Positions 26,213 to 34,862 of a DNA stretch of 64,000 nucleotides are shown piece by piece. The notes beneath the pieces were generated by a model that worked only from the letters and a program-made list of their open reading frames with translations, had not been told where the DNA came from and did not search any database. The DNA is taken from contig NZ_CP049362.1 in assembly GCF_019343455.1 (NCBI RefSeq), positions 2,976,001 to 3,040,000 of the forward strand, in the 5' to 3' direction. Position 1 is the stretch's first letter. Each line of letters opens with the position of its first letter. The translations under genes and the position numbers were made by a program. This stretch comes from Alcaligenes ammonioxydans. Its GTDB lineage: Bacteria; Pseudomonadota; Gammaproteobacteria; Burkholderiales; Burkholderiaceae_B.

Positions 26213-29061
26213 GTCATTCAGTACAGGACTTTTCCCGAGCGCTGTGGCCCGAGCTGCCCAGTGACACCCGCTTGCTGCATGGCGTTGTTGTGCGCCCTCC
26301 TTACTGGTCCTACGAAAACGGCCAGTATCTGGGTGCGGAATTACAGACCGTCGACAAACAGGCCGCCCTGCAAGTGCCCGGTGTCGTGGACTGTGTACAT
26401 ATCGGTAATTACCTGGGCGTGCTGGCTGTTCAAGCCGAGCAGGCCCAACAAGGCGCCGCCTTGCTGGATGCTCGCTGGGTCACGCCCGTCGCGGCAAGCC
26501 AAGCCGCTCTGCCAGCGGATGACGCCCGCGCGTCCGCGCTTAGTCCCCCCGACCAAGGCTATGAGTGGCAGCCTGCCCTCGAGCACCCGCATACTGCCTG
26601 GGCCCGCGCTTGCTATCACAACAAGCAGCTTTTTGTTTGGGCGCACACCCGGCGCCCCGCGGCTCTGCTGATAGAACTGCAAGCCTTGAGCGGCCTGCCC
26701 AGTGAGCAGATCCATCTGCACGATACGGCCGACAATCAAGCCGATGCCTACGACTGCGCGATGGATGCAGCGCTCATGGCCTTTGGCCGCCCCCAGGCCG
26801 TGCAAGTTCGGGCCAGCCAAAGCGAAACCAGCATTCGCCTGAGCGTCTATCAAGGCGCCGCCGAGCCAAACGATCTGACTGCCCACTTGCAGGCGTGCCG
26901 TTGGCAATTGAACACCTTGTCCGGTGTGCGTCCTTCCCTGGCCGCCATTCTTTGCGGCCAGCAAGGCTTGCCCAGCAGTGGCCTGGCAGTACAAAGCGAC
27001 TACTTTTCCGCCCCCCTTCCTAATAGTGATGGCGCTGCCGCCAGCAGTGACCCCGACAGTCTGGCCCAGGCCACCGTCTTTGCCCAAGAGTCACAGTTCG
27101 ATCAGGCCTGCCACCAGTTGGGACTGGACCCCTTGGAGGCACGACTGGAGCATGTCCGCAGCCCGCAAGGGCGCGAATTGCTGCAACGCGTTGCGCAACA
27201 GTCGGATTGGTCCGGACCCCTGCCGGCTCACCAGGGGCCGATACGCAAAGGTCGCGGGCTGGCCTACAGTCATACTGTGGAACACATCCCTGGACAGGCA
27301 GCCCGTGAGCAGTGGTCAGCGTGGGCTGTAGACGTGAGCGTCGACACCCGCCAGGGGACGTTAAGCATAGACAGGCTGACCGTTGGGCACGACAGTACGG
27401 AACAGGACAACCCGGAACGAGTACCGGAATCGGCCCCTGCCCTGGCTGACAGATTGGGGCGGTGGGCGCAGCAACTGCTGAACCAGGATCTGGGCAAAAG
27501 CGGCGCTCATAGCGGCAAGCCCCCTGTCACGGAAGCGATAGATAAATCTGCCGGCAAACCTACCGTCCAACTGGTCAAACGAGAAGCGGCCGTCGGCCAG
27601 CCCTTGGCCTGGAATCAGGGCGTGGAGCTACCCGCTGCGGCCGCCATTGCCAATGCCATTTTCAATGCCAGTGGCATCCGCCTGACCAGTGCTCCTTTTA
27701 ACGAACAGTCTCTGGCACTGGCTTATCAGGCCACCACCAGCGCCAGCAGTAAAAAACGCAAAGCCTGGTGGGGAGCCTTAGCCGCGGTGGCAACCGGCAC
27801 CATCCTGAGCGCCCTGCCCTGGCGGCCCGCCATTGCTCCAGTGGGGCACGTGGATACATCCATCTTTTCGGAGCGCGCCATCGAGCGTGGGCGGCTGGTT
27901 GCCATTGCGGGTGACTGCATGGTCTGTCACACGGCAGAAGGCGGCAAGCCCAATGCGGGCGGCCTGGGTCTGGAGACCCCGTTTGGAACGATCTACACCA
28001 CCAACATCACCCCAGACAAAGAAACCGGCATTGGGGGCTGGAGCTACAAAGCCTTTGAACGCGCCATGCGCGAGGGCATCCATCAGGATGGTCGTCATCT
28101 GTACCCGGCCTTTCCTTACACCGCTTTTGCCAAAATCAGCGACGAGGACATGCAGTCGCTCTACGCTTATTTGATGACACAAGAGCCGGTCAAGGCCAAG
28201 CCACCCGAAACCAAACTGCCTTTCCCCATGAATATGCGGCCTTTGGTAGCGGGCTGGAATCTGCTGTTTCATCGAGACCCCAATGCGTATGTGCCCGACC
28301 CGACGCAAACCGTGCAATGGAACCGCGGAGCGTACCTGGTCAACAGCAGCGGACACTGTGCCGCCTGCCATAGTCCGCGCAATATGCTGGGCGCAGAAAA
28401 AAGCGGTGAAGCGAATTTCCTGGCCGGCGGTTTTGCGGACAACTGGGAGGCACCTGCGCTCAACAGCCTGTCCAAAGCCCCCATCCCCTGGACAGAACAG
28501 GAGCTGTACCAATACCTGCGCACCGGCTACTCCCCCCGTCATGGCGTGGCCGCCGGGCCCATGGGCCCGGTAGTCGCAGGACTGGCTGAACTGCCTGAGT
28601 CGGACGTGCGTGCCATGGCCCATTACTTGAGCAGCCTGAACCCGGTCGATCCTCAACAGGAACAAACCCATGCTGCGCAGGCTGCATTACTGGAGCAAAA
28701 CAGCCGCAGCAATCAGGAAGTGATGGTGATGCCGGGCGAAAACCTGTTCAACGGCGCTTGTGCAGTTTGCCATGACCCGCGAGGTGGCCCGGTGCTATTT
28801 GGCGCCCGTCCGTCTCTGGCCCTGAACAGCAATCTGCACAGTGAGCACCCCGACAATACGATTCAGGTACTGATGCACGGCATTACCCGTCCGGCGCAGC
28901 CCACCCTGGGTTCCATGCCCGGTTTCAAGAACAGTATGAATGATGAGCAGATGGAAGACCTGCTGAACTATATGCGGGCGCGTTTTGCACCGGACAAACC
29001 GGCCTGGACGGGATTAAAAGACAAGATTGCGACCATACGAGAACAGAAAGGTCACTTGTAG
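26209..29061 (+). CDS. Pseudo-molybdopterin domain fused to triheme cytochrome c (NicB C-terminal type)
   Basis: A 950-residue fusion. Residues 1 to about 505 look like a decayed copy of the neighbouring molybdenum subunit. The hammerhead survives (LLHGVVVRPPY), and so does the C-terminal AAAIANAIFNASG. The GCYGRN-type loop is lost, and the catalytic GSGES is replaced by AWNQG. A membrane segment lies near 518-545 (WWGALAAVATGTILSALPW). Three c-type heme sites follow: CMVCH (570), CAACH (717) and CAVCH (851), as in alcohol or nicotinate dehydrogenase cytochrome subunits. It probably takes electrons from NicA and hands them to the respiratory chain at the periplasmic side. It is translationally coupled to nicA and ends in a strong terminator. 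Loss of molybdenum chemistry is inference from the missing motifs. Confidence 0.82.
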   Translation: MSHSVQDFSRALWPELPSDTRLLHGVVVRPPYWSYENGQYLGAELQTVDKQAALQVPGVVDCVHIGNYLGVLAVQAEQAQQGAALLDARWVTPVAASQAALPADDARASALSPPDQGYEWQPALEHPHTAWARACYHNKQLFVWAHTRRPAALLIELQALSGLPSEQIHLHDTADNQADAYDCAMDAALMAFGRPQAVQVRASQSETSIRLSVYQGAAEPNDLTAHLQACRWQLNTLSGVRPSLAAILCGQQGLPSSGLAVQSDYFSAPLPNSDGAAASSDPDSLAQATVFAQESQFDQACHQLGLDPLEARLEHVRSPQGRELLQRVAQQSDWSGPLPAHQGPIRKGRGLAYSHTVEHIPGQAAREQWSAWAVDVSVDTRQGTLSIDRLTVGHDSTEQDNPERVPESAPALADRLGRWAQQLLNQDLGKSGAHSGKPPVTEAIDKSAGKPTVQLVKREAAVGQPLAWNQGVELPAAAAIANAIFNASGIRLTSAPFNEQSLALAYQATTSASSKKRKAWWGALAAVATGTILSALPWRPAIAPVGHVDTSIFSERAIERGRLVAIAGDCMVCHTAEGGKPNAGGLGLETPFGTIYTTNITPDKETGIGGWSYKAFERAMREGIHQDGRHLYPAFPYTAFAKISDEDMQSLYAYLMTQEPVKAKPPETKLPFPMNMRPLVAGWNLLFHRDPNAYVPDPTQTVQWNRGAYLVNSSGHCAACHSPRNMLGAEKSGEANFLAGGFADNWEAPALNSLSKAPIPWTEQELYQYLRTGYSPRHGVAAGPMGPVVAGLAELPESDVRAMAHYLSSLNPVDPQQEQTHAAQAALLEQNSRSNQEVMVMPGENLFNGACAVCHDPRGGPVLFGARPSLALNSNLHSEHPDNTIQVLMHGITRPAQPTLGSMPGFKNSMNDEQMEDLLNYMRARFAPDKPAWTGLKDKIATIREQKGHL

Positions 29062-29103
29062 ACAGGGCGTGTCCGTCGATTGTGTTCAGACACACGGCAG
29101 ATG

Positions 29104-29146
29104 AAACAAAGGCGGCTTCAAGCTTTCACTTGGCCGCCTTTGTTTT
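29104..29146 (+). terminator. Terminator after the nicA-cytochrome operon
   Basis: A 13-base perfect stem (29104-29116 with 29133-29145; AAACAAAGGCGGC / GCCGCCTTTGTTT) ends in T-rich sequence. It can also act on the opposite strand. Confidence 0.88.
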
Positions 29147-29246
29147 GGGCTCATTGCCGTCAAACTGGATAAAACCAGGAACTCTCAAGGCAGGCTCTCG
29201 ACCAGCACGCTGAAGGATTGATCGGGAGCTTGAGTTTACGTAGATA

Positions 29247-29312
29247 TTTGGGTTTGGGTTTGGGTTTGGGTTTGGGTTTGGGTTTGGGTTTGGGTTTGGG
29301 TTTGGGTTTGGG
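29247..29312. repeat. Microsatellite: 11 perfect copies of TTTGGG
   Basis: Sixty-six bases of uninterrupted TTTGGG units. The + strand is a run of G-triplets separated by T-triplets and could form G-quadruplexes. The unit length of six keeps any reading frame, so copy-number change would lengthen a peptide without a frameshift. Bacterial arrays this long are uncommon and slip easily in replication. Confidence 0.97.
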
Positions 29313-29430
29313 TCAAAGCATGGGCCAACAATCGAAACTTGTGTTCCCAGCAAGCCTAAGCTCCAGCGCCAATCGCAATCCTGGCTCAGTTCTAGGCCCA
29401 GCCCAAATCAGCATCAGGCCCCGAATCCAA

Positions 29431-29454
29431 ACCAAGACCAAGACCAAGACCAAG
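29431..29454. repeat. Four copies of ACCAAG, last unit before a C run
   Basis: ACCAAG at 29431, 29437, 29443 and 29449 in perfect tandem, 118 bases after the TTTGGG array and also six bases long. No function is evident. Confidence 0.85.
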
Positions 29455-29483
29455 CCCCCAGCCTAGCCCAGACTCAGCACCCA

Positions 29484-30032
29484 TCAACCCGAAAAACCAC
29501 CAGTCTCCAGAAACTTTTGTTCTTCCGCTGTCGTAGTACGCCCCAGAATCGAGTTGCGATGCGGAAAGCGGCCAAAGCGCTCCACCACATCCAGATGCTC
29601 TTGGGCATGATCCAGCCAGGGACGGCCAATTTCCTGATTCAGGCGCACGGCCTCTTGCTGATCGGCCAGATTCTCGGCATGGGAATACGGCAGGTAGCAA
29701 AACACACGACGCTCTGCCGGAATGTGTTTATCCAGCCCCTTGGCCACCATCTCCTTGGCAATCGCCAAACCCTTTTCGTCGGTCGCATACATGCGAGGAG
29801 TGTGCCGAAAGGCGTTGCGTGGGAACTGGTCCAGCAAGATCAGCAAGGCGTAGGCCCCTTCTGCGGTCTGCGCCCAATCGTCCAGCTCGCCCTTGGCCGC
29901 ACGCTCATGCCAGTCCAAAAATCGTTCGCGAAACTCCTGATCGAAGTCATCGGACTTGCGAAACCATTTCTCTGGCCCTGATTCGACCCAGAAGGCTATC
30001 ACTGCCTGAGGATGGGGACGTGCATCTACCAT
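29484..30032 (-). CDS. DUF924 family protein
   Basis: A 182-residue TPR-like helical protein of the DUF924 family. The hallmark stretches are VIAFWVESGPEKWFRKSDDFDQEF near the start, WAQTAEGAYALLILLDQFPRNAFR in the middle, and FCYLPYSHAENLADQ with FGRFPHRNSILGR at the end. No enzymatic role is established. A CCAGGAGAACACC precedes the ATG at 30032. It lies 45 bases after the end of the ABC transporter operon on the same strand, so it could be its last member, although family members are usually solitary. Confidence 0.88.
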   Translation of the reverse strand: MVDARPHPQAVIAFWVESGPEKWFRKSDDFDQEFRERFLDWHERAAKGELDDWAQTAEGAYALLILLDQFPRNAFRHTPRMYATDEKGLAIAKEMVAKGLDKHIPAERRVFCYLPYSHAENLADQQEAVRLNQEIGRPWLDHAQEHLDVVERFGRFPHRNSILGRTTTAEEQKFLETGGFSG

Positions 30033-30077
30033 GGTGTTCTCCTGGAAACGGTACGCCCTCCTAATCGGAGCGTGACC

Positions 30078-30857
30078 TTAAACAGACAGGTAAGTGCGCC
30101 GCACCTGCTCGTTGGCGCTTAATTCCTGCATCGTGCCACTGTACTGTATTTGCCCTTTTTCCAGCACATAAGCCCGATCCGAAACCAGTTCGGCAAAGTG
30201 CAGGTTCTGTTCGGACAACAAGATACTGACACCGGCCTGCTTGAGTTCCAGAATCATGTTCACCATCTGCTCCACAATCACAGGCGCCACCCCTTCAGAA
30301 GGTTCGTCCAGCAAGACCAGATACGGATTACCCATCAAGGTCCGAGCCACGGTCAGCATTTGCTGCTCACCCCCGCTCATTTGTCCGCCAGGCCTGTCTT
30401 GCATTTGGCCCAGATTGGGAAACAGGCTGTACAAACGTTCGGGCTGCCAGTGAGGAGCTGCCGAGCCATCCGGCCAGCGCCGAGCCGGCTGACGGCCCAC
30501 CTCCAGGTTCTCCGTGACGCTCAGGTCAGTAAAAATACGTCGATCTTCGGGCACAAAACCCAAGCCGGCACGTGCAATTTCGAAAGGCTGCTTATCGTGG
30601 ATGACTTGACCCATAAACTCGATATGGCCTTTGGCGCGCTCCATCAAACCCATGATGGACTTCAAGGTCGTGGACTTGCCCGCGCCGTTACGGCCCATCA
30701 GCGCAACAACTTCGCCCCGCTGCACGGTCAAGGCAAGGTCAAACAGAATATGCGCCGCGCCATACCAGGCATTCAGGCCCTCAATACGCAGCAGGGCTTG
30801 CCCGTTCGCCCCATTTTCGCCAGCCCGTTCAGAACCGGCCCACACAGCCTGCGTCAT
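30078..30857 (-). CDS. Branched-chain-type ABC transporter ATP-binding protein (LivF-like)
   Basis: The second ATPase of a HAAT-type importer, 259 residues. Walker A is LMGRNGAGKSTT, the signature is QMSGGEQQMLTVARTLM, and Walker B lies in LVLLDEPSEGVAP, with the LivF-typical EGVAP after it. An N-terminal extension of about 25 residues precedes the ABC fold. The ATG overlaps the livG-like stop (ATGA), so all cytoplasmic components are coupled. The substrate is unknown. Operator sharing with nicA suggests a pyridine carboxylate or related acid rather than an amino acid. Confidence 0.92.
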   Translation of the reverse strand: MTQAVWAGSERAGENGANGQALLRIEGLNAWYGAAHILFDLALTVQRGEVVALMGRNGAGKSTTLKSIMGLMERAKGHIEFMGQVIHDKQPFEIARAGLGFVPEDRRIFTDLSVTENLEVGRQPARRWPDGSAAPHWQPERLYSLFPNLGQMQDRPGGQMSGGEQQMLTVARTLMGNPYLVLLDEPSEGVAPVIVEQMVNMILELKQAGVSILLSEQNLHFAELVSDRAYVLEKGQIQYSGTMQELSANEQVRRTYLSV

Positions 30858-31621
30858 GCTGACTCCTTGCTCTCGAATGTTTTACCTGTACCAAAATACA
30901 CTTCCTGCACCTTGGGATGCTGACGGATATAGTCTGCATCCCCTTGTGCCACCAGTCGCCCCCGAGCCAGCACAAGCATGCGGTCCGAGTGCTCGAACAC
31001 CACGTCCATGCTGTGTTCGGTAAACAGCACGCCCATATTGCGTTCGATCACCAGTTTCTTGGTCAGACGCATCAGCTCATTGCGCTCTTTGGGCGCCATG
31101 CCGGCTGTGGGTTCGTCCATCAGCAAAAGACGCGGATCATTGGCCAGCGCAATCGCCAACTCCACCCGCTTCACATCCCCGTAAGCCAGCTCGCTGCAGG
31201 GCCGCTCGGCCTGGCTCAGCATGCCCACCTGATTTAACAAGTCCAACGCTCGCGCACGCTCGAACTGAGCCGCCCGACGCCAGAAAGAGAAGAGCTTTTT
31301 CTGATGCGCCAGCAAAGCCATCTGCACGTTCTCCACCACGGTCAGGGACGCAAAGGTGGCCGCAATCTGAAACGTGCGACCCACGCCCATGGCCGCGATC
31401 TTGCGGGGCGCCAGCCCCACCAGTTCCTGGTCGCCCAGTCGCACTGACCCGGCCGTGGGCGTCAACTGCCCCCCTACCATATTGAACGTCGTCGTCTTGC
31501 CTGCGCCATTGGGCCCGATCAAGGCCAGAAACTCGCCGGCCTGCACATCGAACTCGATACCGTCCACGGCCAGATTGCCGCCAAACGCTTTTTTCAGCCC
31601 CCGTACTTGCAACAAACTCAT
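30854..31621 (-). CDS. Branched-chain-type ABC transporter ATP-binding protein (LivG-like)
   Basis: A 255-residue ATPase. Walker A is LIGPNGAGKTTTFNMVGG, the LivG-typical GVGRTFQIAATFASLTVVENV follows, the signature region is ELAYGDVKRVELAIAL, and Walker B is LLLMDEPTAGMAP. The usual LSGG signature is replaced by LAYG, common in LivG proteins. I chose the ATG at 31621, overlapping the permease stop as ATGA; the open frame extends upstream only through permease sequence. It pairs with the downstream LivF-like protein. Confidence 0.92.
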   Translation of the reverse strand: MSLLQVRGLKKAFGGNLAVDGIEFDVQAGEFLALIGPNGAGKTTTFNMVGGQLTPTAGSVRLGDQELVGLAPRKIAAMGVGRTFQIAATFASLTVVENVQMALLAHQKKLFSFWRRAAQFERARALDLLNQVGMLSQAERPCSELAYGDVKRVELAIALANDPRLLLMDEPTAGMAPKERNELMRLTKKLVIERNMGVLFTEHSMDVVFEHSDRMLVLARGRLVAQGDADYIRQHPKVQEVYFGTGKTFESKESA

Positions 31622-33513
31622 GACGATGCCTCCGATGCCACGGGACGATGCGCCCAGCGCTTGAAAAAGCCAGCAATGCCCTGCGGGAAAGCCAGAACCA
31701 GCAGCAAAATCACGCCACCGAACAAGGCCCGCCAATACTGCGTGACGCCCAGAAAGAAATCCTGCAACAAGGTAAACACCGCTGCGCCTACCACCGGGCC
31801 AACCAGCGTTTGCAAACCGCCCAGCAACACCATGACCAGACCGTCCACCGACTTGTTCACCGCAATCACCTCGGGCGATACGCTGCCTTTGGAGAAGACG
31901 AACAAGGCGCCGGCCAGCCCTGCAAATGTGCCCGCAAGAATAAAGGTCAACCACTGCACCCGCTTGACAGGTATGCCGATCGCCTCGGCCCGCAAGGCCG
32001 AATCACGGCTGGCACGCATGGCATAGCCAAAGGGCGAGAACAAAATACGCCGCAGCAGGAAGGCGGCAACCGCCACCAACAACAAAGCGAAGTAATAGTA
32101 GCGATCACCCGACAACCACTCTGCCGGCCAGATGCCCACCACGCCGTTGGAGCCGCCCGTAAAACTGTCCCACTGATACACGATTGACCACACAATCTGC
32201 GCAAAGGCCAAGGTCAGCATAGCCAGATAGACCCCGGACAGCCGCACGCAGAACCAGCCAAAAACCAGCGCCCCCAGACCCGCAACGGCCGGAGCCAGGA
32301 TCAGGGACCAGCCCATGGACAAGGCCGCAGCCTTGAAAAGCAGGGCCGCCGCATAGGCACCCAGCCCAAAGTAGGCGGCATGACCAAACGAGTTCATCCC
32401 ACCTGGCCCCATCATGAAATGCAGGCTCAAGGAGAACAGGGACAAGACCAGAATATCCAGGGCCAGCACAGGCGCGTAGGGGAACCAGTCGCTCAGTAAG
32501 GGCAAGGCAGCCATCACGACCAGAACCAGCAGCACCATGATCTGGAAGGCCGTGCTCCCGGCCCGCAGAGGAGCTTCAATCGGAGCCGAATTACGGCTGA
32601 CCGCCTGGGCGCGACCAAACAAGCCCCAGGGCCGGAACACCAGCACCACGGCCATGAAAATAAACTCCACCACCAGCGTCAATTTGGGAAAGGCAAAATC
32701 CACGCCAAACATGGTGACAGTACCCAGAGCGATACACAGCGCCTTCAATTCAGCAACGATCAACGCCGCCACGTAAGCACCGGGGATGGAGCCCATGCCT
32801 CCGACCACCACAATCACAAAGGCGTCACCGATCACGCTCAAGTCCAGCAACAGATTGGCGGGCTGACGCGGCAACTGCACGGCTCCCCCCAAACCAGCCA
32901 GAAAAGCCCCCAGGGCAAAGACGCCGGTAAACAGCCAGGCCTGATTGACACCCAGCGCGCCCAGCATTTGCCTGTCATGCGTGGCAGCACGCACCAGCAC
33001 GCCCCAGCGGGTACGGGTCAGCAACAACCACAGCAAGCCCAGCACCACCGGGCCGATCACAATCAGCACCAGGTCATAAACCGGAAAGAAGCGTCCTGCA
33101 ATGGAAATGGAACCGGTCAGGCCCGGGGCCAGTGGCCCGAGCAGATCCTCCGGTCCCCATACGGCAAGAGTCGCATCATTGATGACCAGCACCAACGCAA
33201 AGGTAGCCAGTAACTGGAACAACTCGGGCGCTTTATAAATACGCCGCAACAGCACGATTTCCAGTAATGCCCCCAGGGCGCCCACCAGCAGCGCCGCCAC
33301 AATCAGGCCGGCCCAGAAACCCAGGGCTGAACCGCCCAGAAATTGCACCGTGGAATACGCCAGGTAGATACCCAGCATATACAAGGAGCCATGTGCAAAG
33401 TTGACAATGCGTGTCACCCCAAAGATCAGGGATAAACCCGCCGCCACCAGAAACAAAGACGATGCCTCGGCCAGTCCGTTAAGGAACTGCACCCATAAAC
33501 CCGATAAGGCCAT
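31618..33513 (-). CDS. Fused LivH-LivM-type ABC transporter permease
   Basis: A single 631-residue chain joins two permease halves that are usually separate. Residues 1 to about 300 are LivH-like (LSLIFGVTRIVNFAHGSLYMLG, then VVVVGGMGSIPGAYVAALIVAE). Residues about 320-615 are LivM-like (FSLSLHFMMGPGGMNSFGHAAYFGLGAYAAAL, then MVLLGGLQTLVGPVVGAAVFTLLQD). Many hydrophobic segments run throughout. The fusion fixes the pairing of the two translocation halves. It lies 67 bases after the binding-protein gene, with a hairpin in the gap, and overlaps the ATPase gene. Confidence 0.92.
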   Translation of the reverse strand: MALSGLWVQFLNGLAEASSLFLVAAGLSLIFGVTRIVNFAHGSLYMLGIYLAYSTVQFLGGSALGFWAGLIVAALLVGALGALLEIVLLRRIYKAPELFQLLATFALVLVINDATLAVWGPEDLLGPLAPGLTGSISIAGRFFPVYDLVLIVIGPVVLGLLWLLLTRTRWGVLVRAATHDRQMLGALGVNQAWLFTGVFALGAFLAGLGGAVQLPRQPANLLLDLSVIGDAFVIVVVGGMGSIPGAYVAALIVAELKALCIALGTVTMFGVDFAFPKLTLVVEFIFMAVVLVFRPWGLFGRAQAVSRNSAPIEAPLRAGSTAFQIMVLLVLVVMAALPLLSDWFPYAPVLALDILVLSLFSLSLHFMMGPGGMNSFGHAAYFGLGAYAAALLFKAAALSMGWSLILAPAVAGLGALVFGWFCVRLSGVYLAMLTLAFAQIVWSIVYQWDSFTGGSNGVVGIWPAEWLSGDRYYYFALLLVAVAAFLLRRILFSPFGYAMRASRDSALRAEAIGIPVKRVQWLTFILAGTFAGLAGALFVFSKGSVSPEVIAVNKSVDGLVMVLLGGLQTLVGPVVGAAVFTLLQDFFLGVTQYWRALFGGVILLLVLAFPQGIAGFFKRWAHRPVASEASS

Positions 33514-33533
33514 TACTGCCTCGCGTCAGAAGT

Positions 33534-33553
33534 GGCGCGCCAGACGGCGCGCC
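33534..33553 (-). other. Intercistronic stem-loop between binding protein and permease genes
   Basis: GGCGCGCC (33534-33541) and GGCGCGCC (33546-33553) form an 8-base GC stem with loop AGAC. No T run follows, so a 3'-end stabiliser or attenuator of the binding-protein message is more likely than a full terminator. Confidence 0.7.
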
Positions 33554-33580
33554 GATCTACGAAATACTGCGTTCTTGGAA

Positions 33581-34798
33581 TTATTGATTGGCCGCGGCAG
33601 GACGCCACTGGCTGACCTGCTCATCCGTAGGCTGTACATCTTTGCCATCGGCATAACGGATATGGGTCATGATGCCCTTGCCATCTTGCTTGGCCAGCAC
33701 ACCCACATACGCCCCTTGCGTGGACTGATGATCCTGCGTGCGGTAGGTAATGGGGCCAAAAGGCGTCATCACATCCAGACCACGGAAGGCCTTGATCATG
33801 GCCTCTGTGTCCGTAGAGCCGGCTTTTTCAATCCCGGCAGCAATCGACACAATGGTGCTGTAGCCAATAATGGTGCCCAGGCGCGGGTGCTCGTTGTATT
33901 TGTCCTGATAGGCTTTCAGGAACGCATTGTGTTCAGGGGTGTCGATGGCATACCAGGGGTAGCCTGTCACGATCCAGCCCTCGGGGGTTTCCTCGCCCAA
34001 TGGGTCAAGGTATTCCGGCTCGCCGGTCAACATGCTGACCACGGGCAGGGCCGGGCTGAAGAACTGACGCTGATTGCCCGCCCGTACCAAACGAGCCAGA
34101 TCGGAGGCAAAAAGCACATTAAAGACGGCATCAGGCTTGGCCTCGGACAAGGCCTGCACCACAGCACCCGCATCCACTTTGCCCAGCGGCGTGGCCTGCT
34201 CGGCCACAAACTCGATATCGGGCTGGGCTTCTTTCATCAAGGTCTTGAAGGTGGCAACAGCCGACTGACCATATTCGTAGTTGGGATACACAATCGCCCA
34301 ACGCTTCTTGTTCAGCTTGACCGCCTCGGGCACGAGCATGGCCACCTGCATGTAGGTGGAATTGCGCAGACGGAATGTGTAGCGGTTGCCATCGGCCCAG
34401 ACGATCTTGTCCGTCAGGGGCTCACTGGCCAGGAAAAAGACTTTCTTGTGCTTGGCAAAGTCCGTAATGGCCAGACCGATATTGGACAGGAAAGTCCCGG
34501 TCAGCACATCCACCTTCTCACGCGAGATCAATTCCTCGGCAGCGCGTACTGCATCGCCGGGATTGGAATTGTCATCCTTGATGATCAACTGCAACTGCTT
34601 GCCGTGAATCCCCCCGGCCTGATTGATCTGCTCAACCGCCAGCTCCATCCCGTTTCGATACGGCCCCAAAAATGCAGGCTGGGACTTGTAGCTGTTCAGC
34701 TCCCCAATCTTGATCACGTCTTGGGCAACAGCGGCGCTCCCCAAGGTTTGCAACATCATCGTTCCTGCCAGTGCTACCCCTGCAAATGTCTTGTTCAT
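33581..34798 (-). CDS. ABC transporter periplasmic substrate-binding protein (type I, LivK-like)
   Basis: A 405-residue binding protein with a Sec signal peptide (MNKTFAGVALAGTMMLQTLG, cleavage near AAVAQD). The mature part starts VIKIGELNSYKSQPAFLGPYRNGMELAVEQINQAGG, typical of the Peripla_BP_6 fold that binds amino acids, amides, aromatic acids and urea-like compounds. The ATG at 34798 has GGAGAAGACA upstream. It is the first gene of the minus-strand transporter operon, with an operator-overlapped promoter about 70 bases upstream. The binding pocket cannot be predicted by eye; link to nicotinate is inference from shared promoter architecture. Confidence 0.9.
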   Translation of the reverse strand: MNKTFAGVALAGTMMLQTLGSAAVAQDVIKIGELNSYKSQPAFLGPYRNGMELAVEQINQAGGIHGKQLQLIIKDDNSNPGDAVRAAEELISREKVDVLTGTFLSNIGLAITDFAKHKKVFFLASEPLTDKIVWADGNRYTFRLRNSTYMQVAMLVPEAVKLNKKRWAIVYPNYEYGQSAVATFKTLMKEAQPDIEFVAEQATPLGKVDAGAVVQALSEAKPDAVFNVLFASDLARLVRAGNQRQFFSPALPVVSMLTGEPEYLDPLGEETPEGWIVTGYPWYAIDTPEHNAFLKAYQDKYNEHPRLGTIIGYSTIVSIAAGIEKAGSTDTEAMIKAFRGLDVMTPFGPITYRTQDHQSTQGAYVGVLAKQDGKGIMTHIRYADGKDVQPTDEQVSQWRPAAANQ

Positions 34799-34862
34799 TG
34801 TCTTCTCCGTGGGCTTGTGAGGCGAAACACGACTCAGCAACTTGTCTTGTTTTAGTGATTTA

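Larger units (their letters stand above)
29062..29483. other. Intergenic region with terminator and hexanucleotide repeats
   Basis: A 422-base gap holding the nicA-operon terminator, a TTTGGG array and a short ACCAAG array. Open frames across it are made of Gly-Leu or Asn-Pro dipeptides encoded by the repeat, and I do not call them genes. Confidence 0.7.

Noticed and set aside
29126..29466. Open frames coding Gly-Leu or Asn-Pro dipeptide repeats on both strands
   Set aside because: They are produced by the TTTGGG array; outside it the sequences have no family resemblance and no ribosome site.
33534..33553. Calling the GGCGCGCC hairpin an operon terminator
   Set aside because: It has no T run and the downstream permease genes need the same transcript.
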